Below, piece by piece: positions 30,827 to 40,234 of a DNA stretch of 64,000 nt. Location: contig NZ_BALM01000009.1 in assembly GCF_000614975.1 (NCBI RefSeq), positions 1-64,000 on the forward strand, given 5' to 3'. This DNA is from Shewanella marina JCM 15074 (GTDB taxonomy: Bacteria > Pseudomonadota > Gammaproteobacteria > Enterobacterales > Shewanellaceae). The notes beneath the pieces were generated by a model that saw only the letters and a program-made list of their open reading frames with translations, did no database searches and was not told the origin of the DNA. A program made the translations under genes and the position numbers. How positions within the stretch are numbered: position 1 is the first letter of the stretch; every line of letters begins with the position of its first letter.

Positions 30827-32412
30827 TGATGATAGTAGATCCTATCAAACAAGGTCTCGCACAAGGCTGGCAACATATAGATGTTGGATTACAAACTGAA
30901 AATAGTACGTTAGAAGCCGATGTTGTTATTGTCGGTACGGGGGCTGGTGGCGGCGTAGCGGCTGAGATGCTTACCGCAGCAGGCTTTAACGTGCTTATGG
31001 TCGAGGCTGGATCGTTACAATCCTCTACTGATTTTACGATGCAAGAGCGCAATGCCTATCCTGAAATGTATCAACAAGCTGCAGCAATGCGGACCAAAGA
31101 TAAAGCGATTGGTATCTTTCAAGGCCGCACTGTTGGTGGCTCAACCACAATAAACTGGACCACTTCTATTCGTACGCCTGAGCCGACTTTAGATTATTGG
31201 GCTAGTGCAAAATCAGTGCAGGGACTTTCGCCGGCGCAGCTGCAGCCTTGGTTTGAGCAAATGGAACAACGTTTATCTATTGCACCATGGCCAGTGCCGC
31301 CGAACCCTAATAATCGTATTTTGAAAGAAGGCTGCCAAAAATTGGGTTGGCAGCATACGGTAATTAGCCGTAATGTGGCAGGTTGCTGGAACTTAGGCTA
31401 TTGCGGCATGGGATGCCCTGTTAATGCTAAACAGTCAATGCTAGTGACCACCATTCCTGAAGCGTTATCGAAAGGAGCCAGATTACTGACCCGTGCGCAG
31501 GCTTATCAGTTAGAACATCATGCTGATAAAGCCACTGCGCTGCTTGTCCGAGGTTTACATCGTCAAGGCCAGCCCACAGGCGTTACTGTTACCATCAAAG
31601 CTAAACATTATGTGTTGGCAGCTGGGGCTATTCATACTCCGAGTTTGTTGATGCGTTCACATGTTGATGACCCTCATAAAGTCTTAGGTAATGGTATTTT
31701 TCTGCATCCAACCTTGTTAAGTGGTGCCATATTTGATGAGCAAGTTAAAGCCAGTAATGGTGCACCGCAATCGATTTACTCAGATGAGTTTGTGTGGCAA
31801 GGCGGTGTTACTGAGACCATTGGTTATAAACTTGAGGTGCCGCCAGTTCATCCTGTGTTATTGGCCTCAAAACTGATTGGTTACGGTCAGAGTCATGCGC
31901 AAATCATGGACAAGTTTAACCAGCTTCAAGTTACTATCGCATTGATCCGAGATGGTTTTAATCGTCATCTACCTGGCGGTAAAGTACATCTCGATGGTGA
32001 GCAGGTTAGCCTTGATTATCCTTTGGATTATCAATTTTGGGCTGTCACAAGACGAGCATTGCTGAGTATGGCTGAACTGCAGTTTGCGGCTGGAGCAAAG
32101 CAGGTGTTGCCATTAACCGATGGCATGCAATTATTAAACTCATGGCATGAGGCCAAGCAAGCCATTGCAACAGTGACGCTAGCCCCATTAAAAACAATTG
32201 TGGCCTCAGCTCATGTCATGGGCGGCTGTGCATTTGGTGAAGATACCCAACAAGCTTGGGTTAATAGTGAAGGTAGAAGTCACTACTTAGAAAATGTGTC
32301 AGTGCTGGATGGATCTATTTTTCCGACCAGTTTAGGGGCGAACCCACAGCTGTCTATTTACGCGATTACAGCAAAAAATGTGGCAAGTTTAATTAAACAG
32401 CTAGGGCGTTAA
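30826..32412 (+). CDS. GMC family FAD-dependent oxidoreductase (dehydrogenase large subunit)
   Basis: This is a 528-residue flavoprotein of the glucose-methanol-choline family, probably oxidising a sugar, polyol or alcohol. The FAD dinucleotide fold is DVVIVGTGAGGGVAAEML near residue 28; GRTVGGSTTINWTTS is the second flavin motif; the C-terminal catalytic His region is SAHVMGGCAFGED and the end motif SLGANPQLSIYAITAKNVA. A Cys-rich insert (GCWNLGYCGMGCPVNAKQS) near 190 is typical of this subgroup and unusual for classic GMC enzymes. It has no signal peptide of its own. No cytochrome c subunit follows, so the electron acceptor is unknown. Confidence 0.88.
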   Translation: MMIVDPIKQGLAQGWQHIDVGLQTENSTLEADVVIVGTGAGGGVAAEMLTAAGFNVLMVEAGSLQSSTDFTMQERNAYPEMYQQAAAMRTKDKAIGIFQGRTVGGSTTINWTTSIRTPEPTLDYWASAKSVQGLSPAQLQPWFEQMEQRLSIAPWPVPPNPNNRILKEGCQKLGWQHTVISRNVAGCWNLGYCGMGCPVNAKQSMLVTTIPEALSKGARLLTRAQAYQLEHHADKATALLVRGLHRQGQPTGVTVTIKAKHYVLAAGAIHTPSLLMRSHVDDPHKVLGNGIFLHPTLLSGAIFDEQVKASNGAPQSIYSDEFVWQGGVTETIGYKLEVPPVHPVLLASKLIGYGQSHAQIMDKFNQLQVTIALIRDGFNRHLPGGKVHLDGEQVSLDYPLDYQFWAVTRRALLSMAELQFAAGAKQVLPLTDGMQLLNSWHEAKQAIATVTLAPLKTIVASAHVMGGCAFGEDTQQAWVNSEGRSHYLENVSVLDGSIFPTSLGANPQLSIYAITAKNVASLIKQLGR

Positions 32413-32432
32413 AATGCGCTAAATAAGTTGAT

Positions 32433-32849
32433 TTAGGCTGGAAATTGCTGACGATTCAAACCAAATATGGCTAAGTAATGATCCATGTTTTGGGTTGATG
32501 AGGTTGTTTGTTGTTGCTCAAGCCATGTTGAGATGAGCGTCTGTAATTTGCGCTCAAATACCAGTTCGAGTTTGAGCATTTGCTGATATTCAATGGTGCT
32601 TAGTACAGCTTTGTTCTGACGTCTTAATTGTCTAAAAGGCGTCAATAATTGGCTTTCAAATTGCGTTGTTTGCTGTTGCAATGATTGCCAACAAGTCAAA
32701 GGTAAGCCGAGTTGTTGCTTATCTAAATAGTAGGCCAATAATAAAAGGTTAATATTGACCTGATACTGATCTTGTAGCTCAATACAGCGTTGTTGTAAGT
32801 GAGGATAATAGCGTTCAACTTGTTGCCAATCTGCTTGAGTTAATTGCAT
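32433..32849 (-). CDS. TIGR02444 family protein
   Basis: This 138-residue cytosolic protein of unknown function has the family's pattern: WQQVERYYPHLQQRCIELQDQ, NINLLLLAYYLDKQQ, then FRQLRRQNK. It is rich in Gln. It lies just downstream of yheS in the same orientation, 19 bases away, and converges on the GMC gene. Confidence 0.8.
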   Translation of the reverse strand: MQLTQADWQQVERYYPHLQQRCIELQDQYQVNINLLLLAYYLDKQQLGLPLTCWQSLQQQTTQFESQLLTPFRQLRRQNKAVLSTIEYQQMLKLELVFERKLQTLISTWLEQQQTTSSTQNMDHYLAIFGLNRQQFPA

Positions 32850-32868
32850 ATATCCTCCCTTTTCAGCA

Positions 32869-34785
32869 TTACGATGCTTGCATTGTTTCTTGCTCTATCT
32901 GTTCAATTTGTTCTTGTAGCTCAAGCCAGTCCATTTCACTTTCTTCAAGCTGTTGGGTTAGGCTGGTTCGTTCTGTAAGTACTTGAGTTAGTTTCGCTTT
33001 ATTATCAGCGTCATACAATGAAGTATCTGCTAACATTTGCTCAAGTTCTGCAAGTCGGTCACTGGCTTTTTCTTGTTCAGTTTCAAGTTTAGTTTGCTTT
33101 TTCTTCAGTGGTGATAGCTTTTGGCGTAATTCAGCTTCTAACCGCTTTTGCAGTTTTTTATCGACAATCGGTGCGCCATCAGCTTTAGCCTGTGAGACCA
33201 CTTGGTTAGCTGCTTTCGCAGCATCTAATAACCATTGGTGGTAATCATCTAAATCGCCATTAAAGGTGTTTACCTCTCCCTTGTCGACTAAATAGTAATC
33301 ACTACAGGTGAGTCGCAGTAAGTGTCTATCGTGCGATACAATCACCATTGCACCTTCAAAGGTTTGCAAGGCCATGGTCAATGCATGACGCATCTCTAAA
33401 TCTAAGTGGTTGGTTGGCTCATCGAGTAGCAATAGGTTAGGGCGCTGCCATACGAGCAAGGCCAATACTAAACGGGCTTTTTCACCACCGGAGAAAGGTC
33501 TGACTTTCGACAGCGCCATATCACCGTTAAAACCAAATCCACCCAGGAAATCACGTAACTCTTGTTCACGACTATTTGGTGCTAATCGTGACAAATGCTC
33601 AAGCGGCGTATCGTCAAGACGTAAGAATTCAATTTGATGCTGAGCGAAGTAACCAATATTTAAGCCTGGATTGGGTTGATATAAGCCGCTCATCGGCGTC
33701 AACTCTTCAGCCAGCAACTTAATTAATGTTGATTTACCCGCACCGTTACGACCCAATAGACCAATGCGTGCGCCGGGCACTAAGTTAAGGTGCACTTTGC
33801 TTAGGATTTGTTTGTCATCATAACCCACAGCAACATGCTCCATAGTCACCAATGGATTCGGCAGAGCTTCAGGCGCTTTAAATTCCATGTAGAATTGGCT
33901 ATCAGCTTTTGATGGCAACAATTCTGTCATACGTTCTAATGCTTTTAAGCGGCTTTGTGCTTGCTTAGCTTTACTGGCTTTACTGCGGAAGCGATCAATA
34001 AATGATTGCATATGCGCACGATCTTTTTGTTGTTTATCATAAGCCACTTGTTGCTGTGCCATTCGTTCTGCACGGATGCGCTCAAAGGCACTGTAGTTAC
34101 CTTTGTAGTAATTCAGTTTATGGTTTTCAACGTGCACAATTTCATCCACTACACCATCAATAAAGTCACGGTCGTGGCTGATTAGGATCAGTGTACCTTG
34201 ATACGATTTTATCCAACCTTCTAACCAGTACATAGTATCTAAGTCTAAGTGGTTAGTGGGTTCGTCGAGTAAGAGTAATTCAGAACGACACAACAGTGCT
34301 TGAGCAAGGTTTAAGCGCATACGCCAACCACCTGAGAAGCTCTTTACTGGACGGTGTTGTTCATCTTCATTAAAACCAAGACCCGCAAGTAAAATACCTG
34401 CGCGTGAGCGAATTTGATAACCGCCGATAGCATCTATTTTACCGTGCAGTGTCGCGATAGCATTACCATCATTTTTTTGTTCGGCAAGAGCCAGTTCCGC
34501 TTCTAATTGACGGTATTCAACATCACCATCAATCACATATTCAATGGCAGGGGTCTCTAATGCTGGTGCATGCTGCGCAACGCTGGCAATACGCCAACTT
34601 GCTGGCAGATTGATTTCACCTTTATCTAAGCTTAGTTGGCCTAAGATTAAACTTAATAGTGATGACTTACCTGAACCATTGGCACCCACTAAGCCGACAC
34701 GGTGGCCAGGGTAAATAGTTAAGGCGGCATCTTCTAGTAGCGTTTTAGTACCGCGGATTAATTCTGCTTCAGTAATGGTGATCAT
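32869..34785 (-). CDS. yheS: ABC-F ATPase YheS
   Basis: YheS is a ribosome-associated ABC-F protein with two ATPase domains and no membrane part; the group relieves ribosome stalling. Walker A motifs are GANGSGKSS (about residue 34) and GRNGAGKST (about 345); signatures are FSGGWRMR and FSGGEKAR; Walker B motifs are LLLLDEPTNHLDL twice. The linker between domains and a C-terminal coiled coil (about 545-636, Glu/Gln/Lys-rich) are present. 638 residues against 637 in E. coli. It is divergent from yheV. Confidence 0.95.
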   Translation of the reverse strand: MITITEAELIRGTKTLLEDAALTIYPGHRVGLVGANGSGKSSLLSLILGQLSLDKGEINLPASWRIASVAQHAPALETPAIEYVIDGDVEYRQLEAELALAEQKNDGNAIATLHGKIDAIGGYQIRSRAGILLAGLGFNEDEQHRPVKSFSGGWRMRLNLAQALLCRSELLLLDEPTNHLDLDTMYWLEGWIKSYQGTLILISHDRDFIDGVVDEIVHVENHKLNYYKGNYSAFERIRAERMAQQQVAYDKQQKDRAHMQSFIDRFRSKASKAKQAQSRLKALERMTELLPSKADSQFYMEFKAPEALPNPLVTMEHVAVGYDDKQILSKVHLNLVPGARIGLLGRNGAGKSTLIKLLAEELTPMSGLYQPNPGLNIGYFAQHQIEFLRLDDTPLEHLSRLAPNSREQELRDFLGGFGFNGDMALSKVRPFSGGEKARLVLALLVWQRPNLLLLDEPTNHLDLEMRHALTMALQTFEGAMVIVSHDRHLLRLTCSDYYLVDKGEVNTFNGDLDDYHQWLLDAAKAANQVVSQAKADGAPIVDKKLQKRLEAELRQKLSPLKKKQTKLETEQEKASDRLAELEQMLADTSLYDADNKAKLTQVLTERTSLTQQLEESEMDWLELQEQIEQIEQETMQAS

Positions 34786-34952
34786 TCAGAGATAACTGCT
34801 TATGTCTATCGGAAGTAAAGAGGGGGCTGATTTTAGCGCAAATTACCTTGCTTAGGCTATATTTTAACTGCCAATAGTCAGTGAACTTATGTCAAAATGA
34901 GATAAAGTGGATGCTCTCAAAGTCGTTTGAGTATTAACAAGGATGAAGAACA

Positions 34953-35156
34953 ATGACCCTTAAAAAAGTAAAGAAACGTTTTGTTGCTGGTGCTAAATGC
35001 CCACAATGTGGGGAATTAGATTCCATTTTACTGTTTTTAGAACATGGTATTGAAACTATAGAGTGTACCGATTGCGATTACCGCGAGCAGCAAACAGACA
35101 ATAATATTAAAAAATCTACTCAAGCTGAAATGATCGGTTTATTCAAGCCTGAATAG
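34953..35156 (+). CDS. yheV: YheV family putative zinc-ribbon protein
   Basis: This 67-residue protein starts MTLKKVKKRFVAGAKCPQCG and carries a CPQC and a CTDC pair that would bind one zinc ion as a zinc ribbon. The family is of unknown function and sits near yheS, yheT and kefB in E. coli. AAGGATGA precedes ATG 34953. Confidence 0.9.
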   Translation: MTLKKVKKRFVAGAKCPQCGELDSILLFLEHGIETIECTDCDYREQQTDNNIKKSTQAEMIGLFKPE

Positions 35157-35229
35157 TGCTAGTAAGATATAGCTGATATAATTCGGCCGCTTGCTGTTTT
35201 GGTAAGCATATTTGAAATAGGAAATAACC

Positions 35230-36636
35230 TTGAGCAATCAGCAAAAAACAGCCTCTATGGCTTTTTCATCAGTCGGTCTTTCAAAGCCATTAGTCGATAA
35301 CCTAGCAAGTTTAGGTTATGAGCAAATGACACCAATTCAAGCACAAAGCTTACCTGCTATCATTGCTGGTAATGATGTGATTGCTCAAGCAAAAACAGGT
35401 AGTGGCAAAACTGCTGCTTTTGGTTTGGGTTTATTGAATAAACTGGATGTTAAGCGTTTCCGTATTCAAACCATGGTGTTATGTCCAACTCGCGAACTTG
35501 CGGATCAGGTGGCAAAAGAGCTACGTAAATTAGCGCGTGGTATTCATAACATTAAAATTCTTACCTTATGTGGTGGCGTACCAATGGGACCTCAAATTGG
35601 CTCATTAGAACATGGCGCGCATATCATTGTGGGTACACCGGGTCGTATCGTTGATCATTTAGAGCGTGGCCGTTTGCATTTAGATGACTTAACGACATTA
35701 GTACTTGATGAAGCTGATCGTATGTTAGAGATGGGCTTTAGTGCTGCATTAGATACCATTCTTGATTACACGCCATTGCAGCGTCAAACATTACTGTTTA
35801 GTGCGACTTTCCCTAAACAAATTGAGCAGATGGCGAAAGACATCATGGTCACGCCTGTGACCGTAAAAGTGGCTTCAACCCATGATACTCATAGTATTGA
35901 ACAGCATTTCTACCAAGTTGCAGATAACCATGCGCGTTTAGCTGCATTAAAGTTATTGTTACTTAAGCATCGCCCAGAAAGTGCCGTCGTATTTTGTAAT
36001 ATGCGCCGTGAAACGCAAGAAGTTGCAGATACTTTAGCGGCTGCAGGATTTAGCGTATTGGAACTTAACGGTGATTTAGAGCAGCGTGACCGTGACCAAA
36101 CTTTAATTCAGTTTGCCAATAAGAGCGCATCAATTCTGGTTGCGACCGATGTTGCTGCACGAGGCTTAGATATTGACGCACTAGATTTAGTGGTGAACTA
36201 TCAATTAGCTTACGATAGTGAAGTGCATATCCACCGTATTGGCCGTACAGGCCGTGCAGGCGCCAAAGGACAAGCATTAAGCTTATACACTGAATCAGAA
36301 GCACATAAGTTAGTGGCTTTAGAAGATACCCTAGGTATCACCATTGACAGTGAAGCACTACCGACACCTGCTGATGTTTCTATGACACCGCCAGAGCCTG
36401 TAATGATCACCATTCACGTTGATGCGGGCAAGAAGCAAAAAATTCGTCCGGGTGACATCTTAGGCGCGTTAACGGGTGAGAATGGTATTGCGGGTAGCGA
36501 TGTAGGTAAGATCCAAGTAACCGATTACCGCTCTTATGTGGCTGTGCGTCGTAGTGTCGCTAAAGTGGCTGTCAATAAGATCAGCAAAGGTAAGCTTAAA
36601 GGTCGTACTTGCCGTGCTTGGTTAATGAATAACTAA
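35230..36636 (+). CDS. dbpA: ATP-dependent RNA helicase DbpA
   Basis: DbpA is a DEAD-box helicase that acts on the hairpin 92 region of 23S rRNA during large-subunit assembly. It has the Q motif (TPIQAQSLPAI), Walker A AKTGSGKT, DEAD box [15 protein letters not shown], and [10 protein letters not shown]. The C-terminal DbpA RNA-binding domain (about 390-468, KIRPGDILGALTGENGIAGSDVGKI) directs rRNA specificity. A TTG start at 35230 has AGGAAAT in good position; ATG 35257 is the alternative. 468 residues. It converges on rhlE with a shared terminator. Confidence 0.93.
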   Translation: MSNQQKTASMAFSSVGLSKPLVDNLASLGYEQMTPIQAQSLPAIIAGNDVIAQAKTGSGKTAAFGLGLLNKLDVKRFRIQTMVLCPTRELADQVAKELRKLARGIHNIKILTLCGGVPMGPQIGSLEHGAHIIVGTPGRIVDHLERGRLHLDDLTTLVLDEADRMLEMGFSAALDTILDYTPLQRQTLLFSATFPKQIEQMAKDIMVTPVTVKVASTHDTHSIEQHFYQVADNHARLAALKLLLLKHRPESAVVFCNMRRETQEVADTLAAAGFSVLELNGDLEQRDRDQTLIQFANKSASILVATDVAARGLDIDALDLVVNYQLAYDSEVHIHRIGRTGRAGAKGQALSLYTESEAHKLVALEDTLGITIDSEALPTPADVSMTPPEPVMITIHVDAGKKQKIRPGDILGALTGENGIAGSDVGKIQVTDYRSYVAVRRSVAKVAVNKISKGKLKGRTCRAWLMNN

Positions 36637-36654
36637 ACTCGGTAAATTGATATT

Positions 36655-36683
36655 AAAAAGGCGTGCTCAGCACGCCTTTTTTG
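36655..36683. terminator. Bidirectional terminator between dbpA and rhlE
   Basis: The stem aaaaaggcgtgc / gcacgccttttt has A and T runs on either side, serving both convergent genes. Confidence 0.88.
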
Positions 36684-36705
36684 ATCTCACTAAATTATTC
36701 AGAGT

Positions 36706-38151
36706 TTAAGAATTTGCTTCACTCTTTGGTTTAGCGTTTTGCCATACATTGGTATTGCTACCGGTATTGGCTGTGTTATTACTTAAGCGACGTTTGCTTG
36801 GCTGCTGTGGCTTATAGTTTGTTTTTGGCTTAGCAGGCTTATTTTCTGACGTTGCTGCACCATTACCACGACGAGGTGATTGTGGGCGGCTTTCGCCATT
36901 AGCACTGCGGCCTGAATTGTTGTTACGGCGTTGACCTTGACCGGCAGAGTTACGCGCTGAACGTTGGCCATTAGCAGGTTTGCTCGCTGAGCTGTTTTGA
37001 TGGAATACCTGTAGTGGCATTTCAGGTTCAAAACCTTCAGTTTCACGGCGTTCAATCTGCTTACCAATCAGCTTCTCAATATCACGCAGTAATTTTGATT
37101 CATCATTACTAACGAGTGATACTGCTTGTCCAGATGCACCCGCACGGCCTGTACGGCCAATACGATGAACGTAATCTTCAGGTACGTTTGGTAAGTCGAA
37201 GTTAACCACTTGTGGTAGTTGATCAATATCTAAACCACGTGCCGCAATATCCGTTGCAACTAAAACTTGCACCTTACCAGACTTAAAGTTAGCTAATGCT
37301 TGAGTACGGGCATTTTGGCTCTTGTTGCCATGAATAGCTGCGGCATTAATGCCTTTGCCTTCAAGGGTTTTAGCCAAACGGTTAGCACCATGTTTAGTGC
37401 GGCTAAATACCAATACCTGATGCCAGTTTTCCTGTTTAATTAATTTGACCAATAAAGCACTCTTACGCGCTTTATCAACAGGACAAATTAACTGCTTAAC
37501 AGTATTGGCCGTGGTATTGCGAGGTGTTACTGAGACTTCAACAGGGTTGTTGACTAGACCTTTTGCTAATGCTCGGATTTCATCTGAGAAAGTGGCCGAA
37601 AACATTAAGTTTTGGCGCTTAGCAGGTAGGATCGCTAAAATTCTACGGATATCGTGAATAAAGCCCATATCTAACATACGGTCAGCTTCATCCAGAACTA
37701 AAATTTCTAGACGATCAAATTTTACTGCGCCCTGCTGGTATAGATCCATCAAACGACCAGGCGTGGCCACTAAAATATCAACGCCACGGCTTAACTTACT
37801 AATTTGTGGGCCAATGCTGACGCCACCAAAAACAACCGTTGAGCGTAATGGTAACTGAGCGCCATATTGAGTAACGCTCTCGCCAATTTGCGCCGCAAGC
37901 TCACGGGTTGGCGTTAAAATAAGTGTACGAACCTGCTTAGCTGGTGCTTTGATGCCTTTAGCTAATAAAGTGAGCACAGGTAGCGTAAAACCTGCCGTTT
38001 TGCCTGTTCCCGTTTGGGCGGCAGCCATAACATCGCGGCCTTGTAGTACGGCTGGGATTGCTTCTGCTTGGATTGGTGATGGAGTGGTGTAACCTTGTTT
38101 GGCTACGGCTTTTAAAATTGACTCGGGTAAACCGAGGGAGGCAAAGCTCAT
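36706..38151 (-). CDS. rhlE: DEAD-box RNA helicase RhlE
   Basis: RhlE is a DEAD-box helicase linked to ribosome assembly and RNA turnover. Starting at ATG 38151 ([16 protein letters not shown]) it has the Q motif [12 protein letters not shown], Walker [13 protein letters not shown] box [15 protein letters not shown] and [10 protein letters not shown]. The last 100 residues or so are basic and rich in Asn, Ser, Arg and Gln ([13 protein letters not shown]), as usual for RNA contact. The longer frame to 38256 is unlikely because AGAAG lies before 38151 and the family starts there. 481 residues. Two DEAD-box genes face each other here; many cold-adapted bacteria have expanded sets. Confidence 0.93.
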   Translation of the reverse strand: MSFASLGLPESILKAVAKQGYTTPSPIQAEAIPAVLQGRDVMAAAQTGTGKTAGFTLPVLTLLAKGIKAPAKQVRTLILTPTRELAAQIGESVTQYGAQLPLRSTVVFGGVSIGPQISKLSRGVDILVATPGRLMDLYQQGAVKFDRLEILVLDEADRMLDMGFIHDIRRILAILPAKRQNLMFSATFSDEIRALAKGLVNNPVEVSVTPRNTTANTVKQLICPVDKARKSALLVKLIKQENWHQVLVFSRTKHGANRLAKTLEGKGINAAAIHGNKSQNARTQALANFKSGKVQVLVATDIAARGLDIDQLPQVVNFDLPNVPEDYVHRIGRTGRAGASGQAVSLVSNDESKLLRDIEKLIGKQIERRETEGFEPEMPLQVFHQNSSASKPANGQRSARNSAGQGQRRNNNSGRSANGESRPQSPRRGNGAATSENKPAKPKTNYKPQQPSKRRLSNNTANTGSNTNVWQNAKPKSEANS

Positions 38152-38324
38152 AGAATCTTCTCTTGTCGCCGAAAACGGCATAAAAATGGTGTGCTCACCT
38201 GCGTGACAGGCCGCGCAGTGTAGCGCATCTGTGGCAAAAGTGCGAATTATCTCCAATTAGCGCTTATTTAGTGGACGATGAAGTTAATTTACTAGGCTTT
38301 TATTGGCTTAATGCTTACAATTTG

Positions 38325-38338
38325 TTGATCTGGATCAA
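38325..38338 (+). promoter_or_regulatory. FNR/EtrA-type box before cydDC
   Basis: TTGATCTGGATCAA is a perfect match to the FNR consensus TTGAT-N4-ATCAA. It lies 115 bases before cydD. In Shewanella, EtrA (the FNR homologue) and CRP both act on anaerobic respiration genes. The remaining 38152-38452 sequence holds the two divergent promoters (rhlE and cydD) but nothing else that is clear. Confidence 0.75.
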
Positions 38339-38452
38339 ATACCTTAGGGCTTCAGTTTATTCTTTAGTTGAGGCTTGAGATACTTGTGTCACATTAATAC
38401 TCTGCTGGCGTTCATTCGTGGGTAGAGCCAGCAGTTAAATGTTTGAGATATC

Positions 38453-40234
38453 ATGGATAAAACCCTAGAGAAAATCCTTACAAAGTGGCTTAAGCAACAA
38501 AAACAAGCCTGCGGTATCTATTTAAAATTAGCCATATCATTCGGCGTCTTGTCGGGCATGGCATTAGTCGCTCAGGCTTACTGTATTGCCACTGTACTGC
38601 ATGGTGTCATTATTGCTAAGCAGCCTGTTGCACAATTCACCTTACCGTTAGTGTCATTATTGGTGTTGATCGGTGTTAGAGCGCTGCTCGCTTATGGCCG
38701 TGAACGGGTAAGTTTTGAAGCAGGTAGACGCTTAAGACAACAAATGCGAGCCAATGTGCTTGATAAACTGACACGTATGGGGCCGGGATTTATTCAAGGT
38801 AAACCCGCTGGTAGCTGGGCAAGTATCGTGTTAGAGCAGGTTGAAGATCTGCAAGATTTCTATGCCAGATATTTGCCGCAAATTGCGTTAGCAGGTTTTA
38901 TTCCATTGATTATTTTAGTCGCCGTGTTCCCGATTAACTGGGCTGGTGGCATTATTTTATTGGCCACAGCACCGCTTATCCCATTGTTTATGATTTTAGT
39001 GGGCATGGGAGCCGCTGATGCTAACCGCAAAAATTTTAGTGCATTAGCCAAATTGAGCGGTCATTTTATGGATCGTTTACAAGGCTTAGCGACATTAAAA
39101 CGATTTTATCGTGCTGAATCTGAAATTAAACAGATCAGTAAAGCGTCAGAAGAGTTTAGAGAGCGCACCATGTCAGTATTACGGCTGGCATTTTTAAGCT
39201 CTGCAGTATTAGAGTTCTTTGCCGCGGTATCTATTGCGGTGTTGGCGGTTTATTTTGGTTTTAGTTACCTCGGTCATTTAGATTTTGGTCATTATGGTGC
39301 GCCTATTAGCCTGTTTACTGGCTTATTTGTGTTGATTCTGGCGCCAGAGTTTTACCAGCCATTGCGAGATATGGGGACTCATTATCATGCTAAAGCGCAA
39401 GCGATTGGCGCAGCTGAAGAGTTAATGAAACTGTTGGATGCACCAGAGCCTAACATGCAAGGTCAGCAACCACTAACTGCTGATATTAGTATTGAAGCCC
39501 ATGAGTTAACGGTTTTTAGTCATGATGGTTGTCAATTATTAGGACCGATTAGTTTTCGTGTTTGTGCCGGTCAACATCTTGCTATCGTGGGGCCAAGTGG
39601 CGCAGGTAAAACGAGTTTACTGCAGGCTTTGCTTGGTTTTTTACCTTATCAAGGTTCGCTCAAAATTAGCGGGATTGAATTACAGCAACTAGATCTTGTG
39701 AGTTGGCGCCAAAAACTCGCTTGGTTAGGTCAAGAGCCACAGCTATTTCATGGTTCGATTCGCGATAATATTTGCTTAAATGGTAATGATCTAACCGATG
39801 AACAAGTGTTGCAATTACTTAAGCAAGCGCATATTGCAGACTGGGTAGAAAGCCTGACTCAAGGGTTAAATTATCAATTAACTGAGCAAACCCAAGGCTT
39901 ATCCGTGGGCCAAGCACAACGAATTGCACTGGCGCGAGCATTTGCTCAACAAGCCAGTTGTTATGTGTTAGATGAGCCGACAGCAAGTTTAGACAGTATT
40001 AGTGAACAACTTGTATTGCAAAGTTTAGCCGCGGCAACAGCCGATAAAACCTGTGTAATGGTGACCCATAGACTTGATCAATTGCAGCAAATTGAACAGA
40101 TTATCGTATTAGATAAAGGCATTATTGTGGAGCAGGGTAGCTTTTTGCAGTTAGCTAATGGCAATGGCGTTTTTGCCCAGATGCAGTATGAGTCTAGCCA
40201 GTCAGTGACTGACCTCAATTTAGGGGCTGAATAA
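38453..40234 (+). CDS. cydD: ABC transporter CydD, glutathione/cysteine exporter subunit
   Basis: CydD with CydC forms a heterodimeric inner-membrane ABC exporter that moves thiols (cysteine, glutathione) or binds heme, and is needed to assemble cytochrome bd oxidase. The N-terminal half has about six transmembrane helices; the nucleotide-binding domain has GPSGAGKTS (about residue 380), signature LSVGQAQRIALARAF and Walker B CYVLDEPTASLD. 593 residues. The ATG of cydC overlaps its stop by one base. The signature LSVGQ is a normal CydD variant. Confidence 0.94.
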   Translation: MDKTLEKILTKWLKQQKQACGIYLKLAISFGVLSGMALVAQAYCIATVLHGVIIAKQPVAQFTLPLVSLLVLIGVRALLAYGRERVSFEAGRRLRQQMRANVLDKLTRMGPGFIQGKPAGSWASIVLEQVEDLQDFYARYLPQIALAGFIPLIILVAVFPINWAGGIILLATAPLIPLFMILVGMGAADANRKNFSALAKLSGHFMDRLQGLATLKRFYRAESEIKQISKASEEFRERTMSVLRLAFLSSAVLEFFAAVSIAVLAVYFGFSYLGHLDFGHYGAPISLFTGLFVLILAPEFYQPLRDMGTHYHAKAQAIGAAEELMKLLDAPEPNMQGQQPLTADISIEAHELTVFSHDGCQLLGPISFRVCAGQHLAIVGPSGAGKTSLLQALLGFLPYQGSLKISGIELQQLDLVSWRQKLAWLGQEPQLFHGSIRDNICLNGNDLTDEQVLQLLKQAHIADWVESLTQGLNYQLTEQTQGLSVGQAQRIALARAFAQQASCYVLDEPTASLDSISEQLVLQSLAAATADKTCVMVTHRLDQLQQIEQIIVLDKGIIVEQGSFLQLANGNGVFAQMQYESSQSVTDLNLGAE

